DNA from: Avena insularis
Lineage: Eukaryota; Streptophyta; Magnoliopsida; Poales; Poaceae
Assembly: GCA_023614405.1 (NCBI GenBank)
Contig: CM042689.1
Span: 333,102,305-333,166,304 of the forward strand
Length of the DNA stretch: 64,000 bases
Direction of reading: 5' to 3'
In this document: positions 11,866 through 22,870 of the stretch, piece after piece
Position numbering within the stretch: position 1 is the stretch's first letter
Layout of the letters: the number at the start of each line of letters is the position of its first letter
The notes under the pieces: generated by a model
The model's database searches: none
What the model was told of the DNA's origin: nothing
The model's input: the letters and a program-made list of their open reading frames with translations, nothing else
Program-made: the position numbers and the translations under genes

Positions 11866-11950
11866 CTTTTTTTATGCGAGTAAAAGAGGATTTCATTAAA
11901 CAGGCAGGATTACAAGGTGTTCAAGTTCCAGCTCCTGTAAAACAACATCA
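11866..11950 (-). mobile_element. Probable LINE 3' tail on minus strand
   Basis: Read on the minus strand, the segment ends ...TTTAATGAAATCCTCTTTTAC then TCGCAT and an A-run (plus-strand T-run at 11867-11873). This resembles grass LINE 3' ends. Neither the 5' limit nor a target duplication was identified. Confidence 0.3.
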
Positions 11951-12544
11951 GTCCTAGAACCCAACCACACCATAGTGCGATGCTCTGTCCTTGCAAAGTT
12001 CGCAAGACAGTGACTAGCTCTAACCTATGATATTTCAACTGCAATTTGCAGTAATACTTTAGCTCATTTTGCATCACAATATTGTTGCAGGCAAAGCTGT
12101 AAAATGTAATGATAGTACATGCACTAGTAAACTTGCAGTACATAAATACAGTACGTGGCAAGCTGTTCAACTTGTTTCAACGATTCAACCATTGACACCA
12201 TTCTAAATTTCTATTGTTCATGCGGTTCTCACTCAATAGCTACACAAAAAATGGAATATCCAAAGTGGGGATAAAGCTCTCGTCCTTGCACTACATAATA
12301 ACCTATAAAAAAGTTCATCAACACACCCCAAGGTTCCAGCAACGCGTGACAGGAGGTGTAAGAGAACCGTGCGGAGCACAGCGAAGCATCTCTCTTCTAA
12401 ATTCTAATAATCCTAGCTAGGAATTAACAAATAACGCAACAATATGGGGCATCTCTATTCTAGTTCTCCTCTCTGAGTTTGGGCAAGTCGAATTGTGTGA
12501 GTTTGTGTGTGTTTTCAGGTGTAAGAGTAAAGATCTCTATTGGA

Positions 12545-15500
12545 CTATTGCCATGGGTTCTTCTTTCCAGCCACCCCTTTGCGCGTTGAACTTGCTTTTG
12601 AACTCTGCAGTTAACAAGGAAATATGCTTATAAGATTCAAAAGTATATGAGTGCAGGCATTGCTGTAGTGTTGTCTGACTTACGGATTTCGGTTTCGACT
12701 TTCCTCGGACCCTGTTCTTTTGCGGTTTCAGTTTGTAAATCCTAACCATCCAGTGGTGGGTTGTAAAAACCTGCATTAAGCAATATGGTACATGAACACA
12801 CTGTGGCTTGCAGTCATGTGAAGGGGATAATTCCTTCCAAATGATTGGTGGGAAGTGTAACATCACTGTACCTCCTCAAAATGGGTCAGCTTAAACTGCT
12901 TCCTCCCTATTTCATATCTTCTCGCTCTATCAAATCCCTTACCATCAGTCTCAACAAATCTAGAAAAAAAGGAGAATGAATGTCAAAAAAAAAAAGAATT
13001 CATAATTGTGTTACTTGAACGTGGTATCCTAACTTCTTTTGCATTGACAGACCTGTAATAGCAAAGCTTGTACATGAGGCAATTCAGCATCGTTGGAGTG
13101 CCCTGGGCATCAACACGGTAGTTGCCATCCCTCTGTAGTAATAGTATAGCATAATAATTCATAAGAAGTATGAAATTTCACATAGTTGACCGTGCTTTTC
13201 TTCCACAAGTAACTAGAATTCAAATAATGTTTCTGAGTTTGCTACCAAATGGTATGCACGATCAGTTGCAAAAGGCAAGTTCACAACTCACAAGGTAATC
13301 CTGCTCCTTAATGTGAGGGAATTCACCACCTCCGATTCGAACCATCCAGAGGAACTTATTAATATCATCACTTGGGTAGCCAATAAGCCCTGAAAATGAA
13401 ATCATCAGGTTAAGGAGTCTGCATTCAGAAAGGACCTGTTTAAGATATCGTTATCTCTACAAATCCAAAATGCTATCAACCTCCAAAGACAACAAGCACA
13501 TATTTGACATCTAAGGAATTGAAGATCTCCCATGCTGCTTTTTCTGGGGATGACATTGCTGTCCCAACTGTCGCTATGTGCGTATTATTCCAGGTATTAT
13601 TGTCTACAATCACAGTCCTGTTGGCCATTGCAGTTGTCTGATAACCATAGTCCCACCATGATGCAACCTACAGTTGTCATTACCATCTTACTATCAGAAT
13701 GATGCAATTCAAATGATAAGGATAGGTTTGAAGGAATTACTTTATCGTCTACTTCTGTGTTATGTCGCAGCCATGCATAAGCTTCACGGAAATCATCAAA
13801 AACATGTAACCCGTCTTGTGAACGAGATGTCAGCACAATTGAGGGTGCAGAGTATGCTTCTGCAGCTGCCCATACACAATGGACCTGCAAAATGGCATTG
13901 CTGACAGTCTTGCTCTAACGAGAATGCTGCTTCAACGGAGAACAGATTCCTTACCACATAAAGTCCACAAAGTATGATCAGAAACAGTATACCCATGGCA
14001 GATGCTTCGGAAGGCAGTACACAAAGCTTCTCCTCCTTTTCATGCCTAACAGAACTTCCTACCAATTCTTTATCCTTCCGTTTCTTCTCCGATGGTCTTT
14101 CCTTTGAAACATTTTCTGTTTTTACTTTTGTTATGTTCCCATTTTTCTTTGAATTTGTGACAGTGGCTGCAGTACTGGAACTCCCTGGAGCACTCTCCCC
14201 TGCCTTAAATTTGACAACATGCCAATACATCAGTAAACCTGCAGAACTAAATTTGGATAAGAAAAATAAATGAAGAAATAATCATACAGTAGGAAGGCCG
14301 TCATTTGATCGTGGGCGCTGAAATTTCATTGACCGTGTGAGGACGTTAAAAGCTTCTGATAGAGCAATCCCAGACAAAATGCATGCAGCAGGGGCGAGCA
14401 CGAGCATAAGTCGTACCTAACGTTGCACTAATATCAATATCAACTGAGAAATAAACCAGTACAGTACTATGAATGTCTTTCTCAATGAAGACTTACCATT
14501 ACCCCGGAGAAGTATACTGAAGTTACCAAGTACAGGACCAAAAATGAGCTTGCATCAGATAAAGGTAAGAAGCATGACTGCAAATTGTGTTGCAAAAAAA
14601 TAATTATAACCATGCTAGAAACTAACTGAACTCCAGTTTTCAAAAACACATGAATGCTTACTATGATCCCAGCAGGAACTAAGAAGGCTAGCACATTGAT
14701 ATCCATAAAGTAAGAAGGCCAGGTAGGAGGTTGATGTTCGCTCACACTAGCAATAATAGGGATGTACTTGCTTGCATAGGTTCTGTCGGAAAGGAACAAA
14801 ACAGAACAATTCAAGGTCATCTTATACAGAAACGGAAGAAGCATGAACTCATCATAACAGGAACTAGAATTATGTCCGCCCTGTTGCTAGTCGGTAATAG
14901 AAACCAGTTCTTTTGTACCAATGTAGAAACCTAGAGCAGTACATCTCTTAAGCAACCTTAAATACAGAGGAAAGGTGGTTCTAATTTAAAATTTGTTGAC
15001 AAGAGACAGGGCTTAGTTATTAATGAAACAAAACAAAAAAAACAAGCGTAGCACCAAAAAAAATTGATGAGAACTTACGGGTCAAGTAGACTCAAACTGC
15101 GCCCACTCCAACCTTTTGTTGGGCTAGATGCCACCAATGCAACAAGTATAGCTACTACAGCGAAACAAAGGGCTCTGCACGAATCCTTGGTATCAGAATG
15201 GGTACCAAAAACCTGCTTTGTTTTAACTTATGAGAAATAAATGGTTCTTCTGCCAATATTATGTTCACTAGCAAGTGTAACACATATTTTTACGCACTTT
15301 GACTAGTTTTGACATCAGAAACTTACAAACCAACTGTTAGTACAAATGTCATGGCTACTTTGAACAGCCGAGGAGATAAAAGTCCTTTGATGTAATAGAC
15401 GAGAGCAACCACATGGAGGATTATAAACACCTGGAATTCAAATATCACTTTCAGATATGAAGAGAAAGCGAATATCCATTTTCAACAGTCATGCAAAAAA

Positions 15501-18299
15501 TTGGGTGAATTTAAGGGGAAAAATGAACACTTGTGTAGATAATTAGTTAGTGTACCAGAAACGATGCAAAATGCTCTGATGTCAATACTGCATTAGAACC
15601 AACCACAGGTACCAATGCTGCCAGAAGTGTTCCCAATACGACCTGCATGGTGCTGATTCTTATAACCAGAATTTGTGCTATTCATTTGTGCATAATCAAT
15701 TGGTAAGGCACTAGACATATGGACTTACAAGGGGAGAATAAGCTATGTAAAGTCGTGAAGAGTAACGACCAGTTACAATACACAAGAGAACATGCATTGG
15801 GATAAGGTTGACGATGAATGTATAGCCTCCCCATGAACAGACCTGAAAAGCATAAATGCACTGAAATTTGAAGAATTTGCTGTATCTTGTAGCTATTCCA
15901 AGATTGTCGAAGAAAAAGTTACCATGTAAAAGTAGGAGAGAGCATTGAGCGTTGCATAAAAGAGTGATCCCGTGTTTAGCGTCTGCATAGTCATTTTAAA
16001 TTATCTTCTGAATGTATAAAGAGAAGGGAAAAAGAACCAGGACTAAAATGCTAAGGACACTTTGAGATCCTAACCTTCACATATAGATAAAATGTGAATA
16101 TTAAAGCAAATATGGCTACAGCTTCGTTGTCGTAGCTGCCTGCGACAGATCTTGAAATGTATGAGGGGACCTGTGTAGTGGGAGGAAATCATGAAAAGAT
16201 AAATAGGTTTTCGATCAAGTGCTATTCACAAGGTAGGATATAAGGAAGTAATAGTAGTAGTAGGTAGGCATATATAAATAGATAGAAAGACAGTCTCATG
16301 TGGCAGATCTCAATTAAATGAGAGAAACCCAGCCTCTACCACATTGGCCCATACAAGCAATGACCATTAGTTCATACTAGCATTTTCTTTGTTTTCCTGT
16401 TTTTTGTGAGAAATAGTGGGATTTTCAGTGAGGGAAACTTCAACCGCCATAATTCAGAAGGACTCCAGTTCCCAGCTTTGGGCTCCACAGTCCCTATTTT
16501 TCAGATTTCACCAGCGCATTTTAAGACCTTGACTTTTTGACAGGGACGTTTTGGTTACTTGGCTCTGAGTTTTAGTTCCATAATGGTTCTTTTGATTCAA
16601 CAACTGCAAGATCTATCTGACTTTTCAAGTTTTTTACTAGCACATAAAAATGGGCTGGAGCGCAAATCAGAGGACTAAAATATGCCTCCTTTGTTTGGAA
16701 ACGCCAAACTCAACTCCTAAACATTGACCAGTCAAGAAGTGATTTGAAAGTGTTTTTGAACAGAGGTTATTGAGGATAACCTACCAAAGAAAGAGTTGGG
16801 ATTGAAACAAGTTACTCGTGTAGGAAGAATGAAAAACACTCATGCAAAAGCTTTAGCAGATACAGCTGGAGATATGGAAGCATTTTTTTACAAAGCTAAC
16901 AGAAATACATCCCATCGAATTATCCACATTATCTGTTTTCATTTTACGCAGAAATGAATGTAAGACCGGTCTTTACCTATATTTTCCCATTTGAATTCAC
17001 AGCAAAGTATCAATATGCAATAATTAACAACAAGGTACGAAATCAGAAATATAAACCAGGTAAGCATATTGAGGAACTTAATTTTCTCATAGCCAAACTG
17101 AGTAGTCCATCCATGATAGAAAATACAAAAAGAAACGGATCATACCATTGCTAAGATAGTTGCTGCCATTAAACCAGCCCCATGACCCTTGGCTTCCTGG
17201 AAGGGAAATTACATAGTTACTAAAGAATAGCTGTGGTTGCAGAACTGGTGCAAGCACATGAGATTCTATATCAAGGAAACAACCTTTGTCAACAGATAAG
17301 TTGCCCAGGAAGCATATGCCGAAAAGATTGGAGCAGTGAACACGCAGACGGTCTCCACCGACAATGGGATGTTGATGGAGTTTAGCAACCTATACCAACC
17401 AAGCACTTCAGTTTTTCAAAGCTATCCAACAACACATTCCTCCATGCTATGTTATGAAGTGTTTTACATACCACCATATAGTGCCAGCCGTCAGTGTCAA
17501 ACCAGGATAGACAGTGCCACCAATAACACGCCCAAGAGGGTACCTGATACAAATAACAATAAGAGAGCAGTGGACAAACATAAAACATTCTGAACGATTT
17601 CGGTATCCCATCGGCCGTACCATGTTCGGTCGTCAAACCAGTTCCAGAACTCGTAGATTCCCCTCTCTGACAAATACTGAGACAAGGCAGGGAAACATAA
17701 TAATGGATTAAAATATATAATGGGCAGCCATACTGCTTTGGAAAAAATATGTCAAGTACTACTGGTATGAAAATCTAAACAGCAAGTTACACACAAGAAA
17801 ATATGACACATCTCAAGTCCCAATTTATCTATCCACCTTCCTAGAGGCGTAATTTCCAGAACTCTGTTTGTTTGCCTCTAATCCCAAGACACTCCGAACA
17901 GCATAGCAATGCAACCTCTTACGCTGTGAGCTCAACTGCACATGCTTTATTTGCTTTCACGATGAACAGTGAGCAGCAACAGTGAGGCGCTCTGCAGAAA
18001 CGAACCTGGGTGACGCGGTAGTTGAAGTAGGGATCGAACTCGTGGATCACGCTCTCGTACTTGATCACCTGCGGCACGCCACCAAGGGAATGTGTGAGGG
18101 AGGAAGGCGTAGCGTTCGGAATGTTCATCCGCGGTAGGATCTAGAGGAGGAATGCTTGGACGGATCTTACGGAGAAGAGGCGGATCGAGAAGGCGAGGAC
18201 GCCGATAAGGAGGAGCGTGAAAGCACATAGCACGCCGCCGGAGGCCTTCCGGAGCCGGTCGCCGTCGCTAGCCGCCGTGGAGGCCTCGAGCTCCGCCAT
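12545..18299 (-). CDS. STT3A: STT3A: catalytic subunit of oligosaccharyltransferase, 23 coding exons
   Basis: Dolichyl-diphosphooligosaccharide--protein glycosyltransferase subunit STT3, which transfers the preassembled glycan to Asn in N-X-S/T sequons in the ER membrane. Coding exons in transcript order: 18299-18171, 18068-18006, 17676-17621, 17543-17472, 17389-17284, 17196-17146, 16170-16075, 15982-15923, 15842-15729, 15642-15556, 15430-15327, 15174-15079, 14782-14662, 14577-14497, 14416-14288, 14203-13955, 13884-13741, 13667-13481, 13389-13292, 13132-13053, 12959-12872, 12770-12684, 12604-12545. They total 2358 bp (785 residues), near the 779 of Arabidopsis STT3A. Visible motifs: DPYFN at D55, DNE at 173-175, SVSE at 357-360, WWDYG at 590-594, sequons just after it, [11 protein letters not shown], and about a dozen hydrophobic segments. 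Residues 456-538 form a Lys/Glu-rich loop. All introns are GT-AG and phases close. The A rather than B paralogue is chosen from overall resemblance and exon number. Confidence 0.9.
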
Positions 18300-18756
18300 T
18301 GCGGCTCAGCAGAGCAGTGGAGTGGAGTTGGGGGACGGATATCTGTACCCTGCCCTGACTGAACTGAAGCAGTGAAGTTCAGTATTTGGAGCGGTTCATT
18401 TACACTGGTTATTTTTAGAAACGCCGATCAAAATATGGATTCCATGTTGACTACAGAACGTCGGTCAGACGCCACCAAAAACTTGCACTGAAGCATAGGA
18501 TGTCTAATGACTCTAGTCTAGTCTCTTCCAGTCCAGTGACATAGTAACTCGTGAGTTATTTTTTTTTCAATAATAGGCACAAAGTGCCTGGCCTAGAGGT
18601 TCACCAACATAGTCAATACAACATGCTGCGGCATTTTAGCCAAAGAAATCCTACATTACGAATTCACAGGCGACAAACTACGGGGTTGGCCTTCCCCAAA
18701 ACAGACCAAGTAGATAGCAGAGAAAGATCAAGCTTCAGCATTAGGCGCCATCTCTA
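18300..18756 (-). promoter_or_regulatory. 5' flank and promoter side of STT3A
   Basis: About 460 bp lie between the STT3A ATG and the left end of the Harbinger element, so any proximal promoter must be here or in the transposon. No clear TATA box stands at a fixed distance. A T-run at 18560-18568 followed by CAATAATAGGCAC looks like the tail of a minus-strand retroposon, perhaps a short LINE fragment. Confidence 0.4.
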
Positions 18757-18899
18757 GAGCATCTCCACTCGTTGGAGGGCCTAGACTAAAATTTGGCGAA
18801 TTTTTTTCATCGGATTGAACGAGCGTTTGGCCACCGGAAGGGGTGGAGGGCGCCAACTTCCAGCCACAACCCCGGCTGCACGTCTCTATGATGGGCGAT

Positions 18900-19113
18900 T
18901 TCGGTAAAATTTGACACAAATTAACCCAATTTTCATGAGACACAACTCGGCCAATTTATACACAAGATTTTCACAGTTCGGCCAAATTTTTTAAACACAA
19001 GAATAATTCGGCCAAATTTGACACAAAATAATCCAATTTTCATGCAAGACACAACTCAGCCAATTTACACAGAAGATTTTCACAATTCGGCCAAATTTTT
19101 AAACACAAGAACA
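18900..19113. repeat. Two tandem 107-bp units at the 3' side of the Harbinger element
   Basis: Units begin TTCGGTAAAATTTGACAC (18900) and TTCGGCCAAATTTGACAC (19007) and run in parallel to about 19113. Shorter TTCGGCCAAATTT and AACACAAGAA submotifs recur inside each. The stretch is downstream of the transposase stop and non-coding. Confidence 0.8.
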
Positions 19114-19210
19114 ATTCGGCTAATTTATCACATAGTTCAGCACACAAAATAAGTTTGGCACACACATAGCAAATAATCTAACAAGTTTTCAAACACAAGA
19201 ATACCTCAAA

Positions 19211-20142
19211 CTAGGTTTTGCCTTTGAGCATCCACAAGTGTTCCACTAGATCATCCTGCATTTATTGATGCACATGCGGGTCTCGGATCTCTTGACGCAT
19301 AGCAACAAAGTCAGCCCATGATGATGGCACCTGGTGATTAGGCTCTGCAAGAGGACCCTGTCTAAAATAAGGTTGCGCCGGATCACTGTCATCATCAAGC
19401 ACTGGCTCATCCCTCTCGTTCTAAATGATCATGTTGTGCAAGATCACACATACATTCATCACCTCCCACATTATCTCTTGCGACCAGGTCAGAGAGGGAA
19501 ATCGGACAACTACAAATCAAGTTTGAAGCATACCAAATGCCCGCTCGACATTCTTCCTGCAAGCTTCTTGTTCCTTGTCAAAGTTGGCTTGCTTGTCGAT
19601 CAGAGGGGTTGAGAGAGTCTTCACAAATGTTGACCATCTTTGATAGACGCCATCTACCAAGTAGTATCCCTTATTGTAGTGGTGGCCATTAATCACATAG
19701 TCCATCGGGGGCATGGCCATCAACAAGCTTGGAGAAGACAGGCGAGCACTGCAGAACATTGATGTCGTCGTTGGATCCTGCCATGACAAAGAGTGTCAAA
19801 TCCAGAGATCTTGTGTAGCCACTGCCTCAAGTGCCACACTACAACCTCTTTTATGGCCTTTGTACATTCTCTGCCAAGCAAACGGACAATAATTGCAGTC
19901 GATACTTCCAAGCATCCCAGGGAATCCTCTTGCTTCATTGATTACAAGGATTCGAGCAGTGTATTCAACATTGAGTGATCTCAGATATTTTGGCCCAAAC
20001 ACTATAATCACTGCTCATCAGAACCTATACAAAACAAACAATGGCAGTGGACTTGGCCATGCGGAGATAATCATCTTGTGTGTCATCGGGAGCTCCGTAT
20101 GCCAGCATTCTCATGGCCACCATGCACTTCTGTAGCAAGAAA
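19211..20142 (-). pseudogene. Harbinger transposase, C-terminal two thirds (broken)
   Basis: Continues the transposase whose start is at 45948, the two halves being separated by the Copia insertion. In minus-strand order are segments typical of PIF/Harbinger DDE nucleases: [28 protein letters not shown] (first catalytic D), [13 protein letters not shown], a region with NDINVL character, YYLVDGVYQRWSTFVK (second D) and KNVERAFGMLQ (E). Segments fall in different frames, with in-frame stops (near 20025 and 19515) and shifts near 19790. It is therefore a pseudogene. The last frame ends at the TAG at 19211-19213. Confidence 0.85.
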
Positions 20143-20147
20143 AATCC

Positions 20148-21142
20148 GGTAGGGGTTCGTAGCATGGAAAACAAAAAAAATCTATCGCATGAACACGCGC
20201 AAGCCAAGATCTATCTACTAGATTGTAGCAACGAGTCGATAGAGTACTCACCCTCGAATATTCTAAAGCGGTTAACGAGAGCAGATTAACGTAGGCGATA
20301 TAGTCGTTCACTTGTCGATCTCAAGATTGCGTAGACGATCCTTCCGGCGCCGCGTTCCAGTAGCGCTCCCGCAGTCGGTCACACGTTCGGTACTCGATGA
20401 AGACCTTCCTCTCCCTTGTTCCAGTAGGTAGCGGAGGTTGTAGCTCTCTCCTCGCGATTCCGGTAGCACGACGGTGTGGTGTCGGAGTTTAGAGGGGAGA
20501 TCCCGCAGGGCTTCGCCTAAGCCGGTGCGAGAAGATAGAGTAGAGGGGATCCTCGGCAACTAGGGTTTAGAGGTCGAGGGGAGGAGGTGGTGGTCATCGG
20601 CGGCGGCGCGACGGCAGCGCAAGGCGGTGACGCTAGGGGTTAGGGTTTGGTTGTGGTGGAGAGGGGAAGCCCCCTCCCCTCCTTTTATGGGAGGGAGAGG
20701 CGGTTTGGGGAGGGGGCGATTCCTCCCCCAACTGCCTCTCCTTGGCCCGCGGTGGAGGGAGAGGAGGTTTCCTCTCCTCCCTCCACCAAGAAACATTGTC
20801 CTAGTTTGACTTTTTCAAACTTGCCTTATTTTTTTGACTTTCAAACTAGTGTTTGATTTCTCTCTTCCAAGCGTCCAGCCAAGTGACCTTGGACACGATG
20901 CAATCATTCCATTTTGTTATGACACATCCATGTACCCTTCCCCTTCTGGATCAGTGATCCTTCTAGAACATTTCGGTGAAAACACTGGAACTATTCTCGA
21001 ACTTCGGAATTGGACTTTTCTTATATAAATCTTATTCTCCGGACCATTCTAGATCTTCTCGTGATATCCCAGATCCCATCCGAGACTCCAAACAACATTC
21101 TGTCTCTTTACTCACATTCCATAACTACTAAACAACATCGAA
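20148..21142 (-). mobile_element. Truncated 3' LTR of the Copia element
   Basis: Aligns with 43112-44107 of the right LTR and ends abruptly at ACAACATCGAATC (about 21142), where internal coding sequence begins. The outermost base pair has mutated (GG instead of TG at 20148). About half of the LTR is lost. Confidence 0.85.
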
Positions 21143-21618
21143 TCACTACAATCATTTAATTCAAAATGTTTAGCTTCTATATTATGAACATGTGTATCAC
21201 TATAATCGAGATTCAACAAGAATAGACCATATATCAAGGGTGCATGACCATAAAATATATTACTCATATAAATCGAACAACCATTATTCTCGGACTTAAA
21301 CAATTAACCACCTCACAATAAACAAGATCCTGATATAATGTTCATGCTCAACGCAGGCACCAAATAACAATTATTTAAGTATAAAACTAATCCCGATGGT
21401 AGATGAAGAGGGAGCGTGCCGACCGTGACCACATCAATCTTTGATCCGTTTCCAACGTGCATCGTCACCTCGTATTTCGCTAGACTCCGTTTATTCTGTA
21501 GCACTTGTTTCGAGTTACAAATATGAGCAACTGAACTAGTATCAAATACCCAGGCACTACTACGATTACTAGAAAGATACACGTCAATAACATGTATATC
21601 GGATATACCTTTCTTCTT
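21143..21618 (-). pseudogene. Copia protease/GAG-pre-integrase fragment
   Basis: On minus, the segment after the gag zinc knuckle reads SSNRSSAWVFDTSSVAHICNS. This is the usual spot of the Copia aspartic protease start, with DTS in place of DSG/DTG. It then passes through LHLPSGLVLYLNNCYLVP and NIISGSCLL, a typical pre-integrase stretch. A stop follows and a second frame continues (KSENNGCSIYMSNIFYGHAP) until the deletion junction at about 21142. It is contiguous with gag at 40220 once the Gypsy element is removed. Confidence 0.8.
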
Positions 21619-21619
21619 G

Positions 21620-22384
21620 TTTCGGGGGGATAACCCCCGGTAGGGTCATAAGGGGTAAAACATTGCCCAGCTTGGTTTAGGCCGAGTCAAAGAGAACATC
21701 GGCCGGGTCTTAACAGCAGGGATATGGAGCCTATGTAAGGCCGACATAAGAAGTATGTTGGCCCGCACAGGACAAAGATACTTACCATGCAGGTAGCGAC
21801 AAGCCGGGTCTCATGAGGGAAGACCGGGTCGAGAAGAACGCGTGGCTACTTTCCGAGTAAGATCAGGGAGGGACCATGGTAAAGCATGGTCAAAAGAGAA
21901 GGGCATTGTCGGGTGACAACGAAGGAGCCGGGTGATGCCAAAAGCGAGGAGTGACGTATAAAGCATTGTATTACGCCGTAGAGCTGGCGTCTACATATGG
22001 AAGGACCGTTGGCTGTACAGTTTTGCTACTGGTCAAGGGCCTAGGGCTGGCCCAAGACCCGCCCCGCATAGTAAGGACAAAGATCCAAATAGTAAACCCT
22101 AAGGCCTAAAGTGTAACCTAGCTACCCCATCGCCTATATAAGGAGGGGCATAGCTAGGGTTTAGGGGGATCGACCAAGTAGTGAACTAGTGCCCTAAGGC
22201 TATGATTGAACAACTCTAGGAGCACTTGTAAACATCAAGGAGGAATAAAAATCATAAGTCTGGAGAGTTCATCGTGTTCATCGTGCACGAATAGACTGTG
22301 CACTCCCTCTCCGGTTACCTCAAGCGTCCATTCGGCCCCCAACTTAAGCCTACCCATGGCATCTGCCGTGACACCACCACGACA
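21620..22384 (+). mobile_element. 5' LTR of the Gypsy element
   Basis: Closely matches the 3' LTR at 39448-40214. Its first bases read TTTCGGGG where the other has TGTCGGGG. A TATA box TATATAAG lies at 22135-22142, conserved in the other LTR at 39965-39972, and should define the transcription start a few tens of bases downstream. Confidence 0.9.
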
Positions 22385-22847
22385 GTTGGCGCCCATCGTG
22401 CGGCAATCAGCAACGCTTGCTGGAGTTTTCATCCGGACGGACAACATCATTGCCACAACGAGCGAGCATGTCTACTCCTGCCTCATCCAGAGGTTTAGAG
22501 CGCTCAACTTCGTCAGTGACAACGCGGGTTGCTTCGGGACCAAGCCGTTTCCTAGGGGCGATCGCTTCATCAAGTTCGGCGAGCACCAAGTCTACGTCGC
22601 AGTGCGCGTGGAGCATGCATACCCCGAACACGTCATCTTCGCGCCGGATACACCCGCGGTTCACACCACGGGAAGGCTTCACCAGCTCGCTTCTGCCGAG
22701 GTAATGATGACTGCTCCTGATCCATCGCATCCCCCAACACCTCCGGTAGCTCCTGTAGTGAATGAGAATGCCGAGGAAGAGGATCTGGATGGCACACCAA
22801 GGGCAGAAAGAACTGTGAAGGTACCGCTGAGAAGTCAAAGAACATAG
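22356..22847 (+). pseudogene. Gypsy 5' ORF running from LTR through the primer site
   Basis: An ATG at 22356 inside the LTR opens a frame that crosses the LTR end and primer site and stays open to 22847. The later part is acidic and proline-rich. It may be the N-terminal extension of gag or an accidental open frame. No domain recognised. Confidence 0.35.
22386..22400 (+). promoter_or_regulatory. Gypsy primer binding site
   Basis: TTGGCGCCCATCGTG follows the LTR end after one base. TGGCGCC is complementary to a tRNA 3' end carrying CCA. The exact tRNA is not assigned. Confidence 0.55.
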
Positions 22848-22870
22848 CAAAGAGTAAAAGAGCCAAGGAG

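Noticed and set aside
13796..14230. Separate 144-codon minus-strand gene
   Set aside because: It is STT3A exon 16 read through into both neighbouring introns; splice sites and homology place it inside STT3A.
16171..17145. Possible insertion in the ~1-kb STT3A intron 6
   Set aside because: No terminal repeats or target duplication could be paired; only short AGT/ATAG microrepeats are seen.
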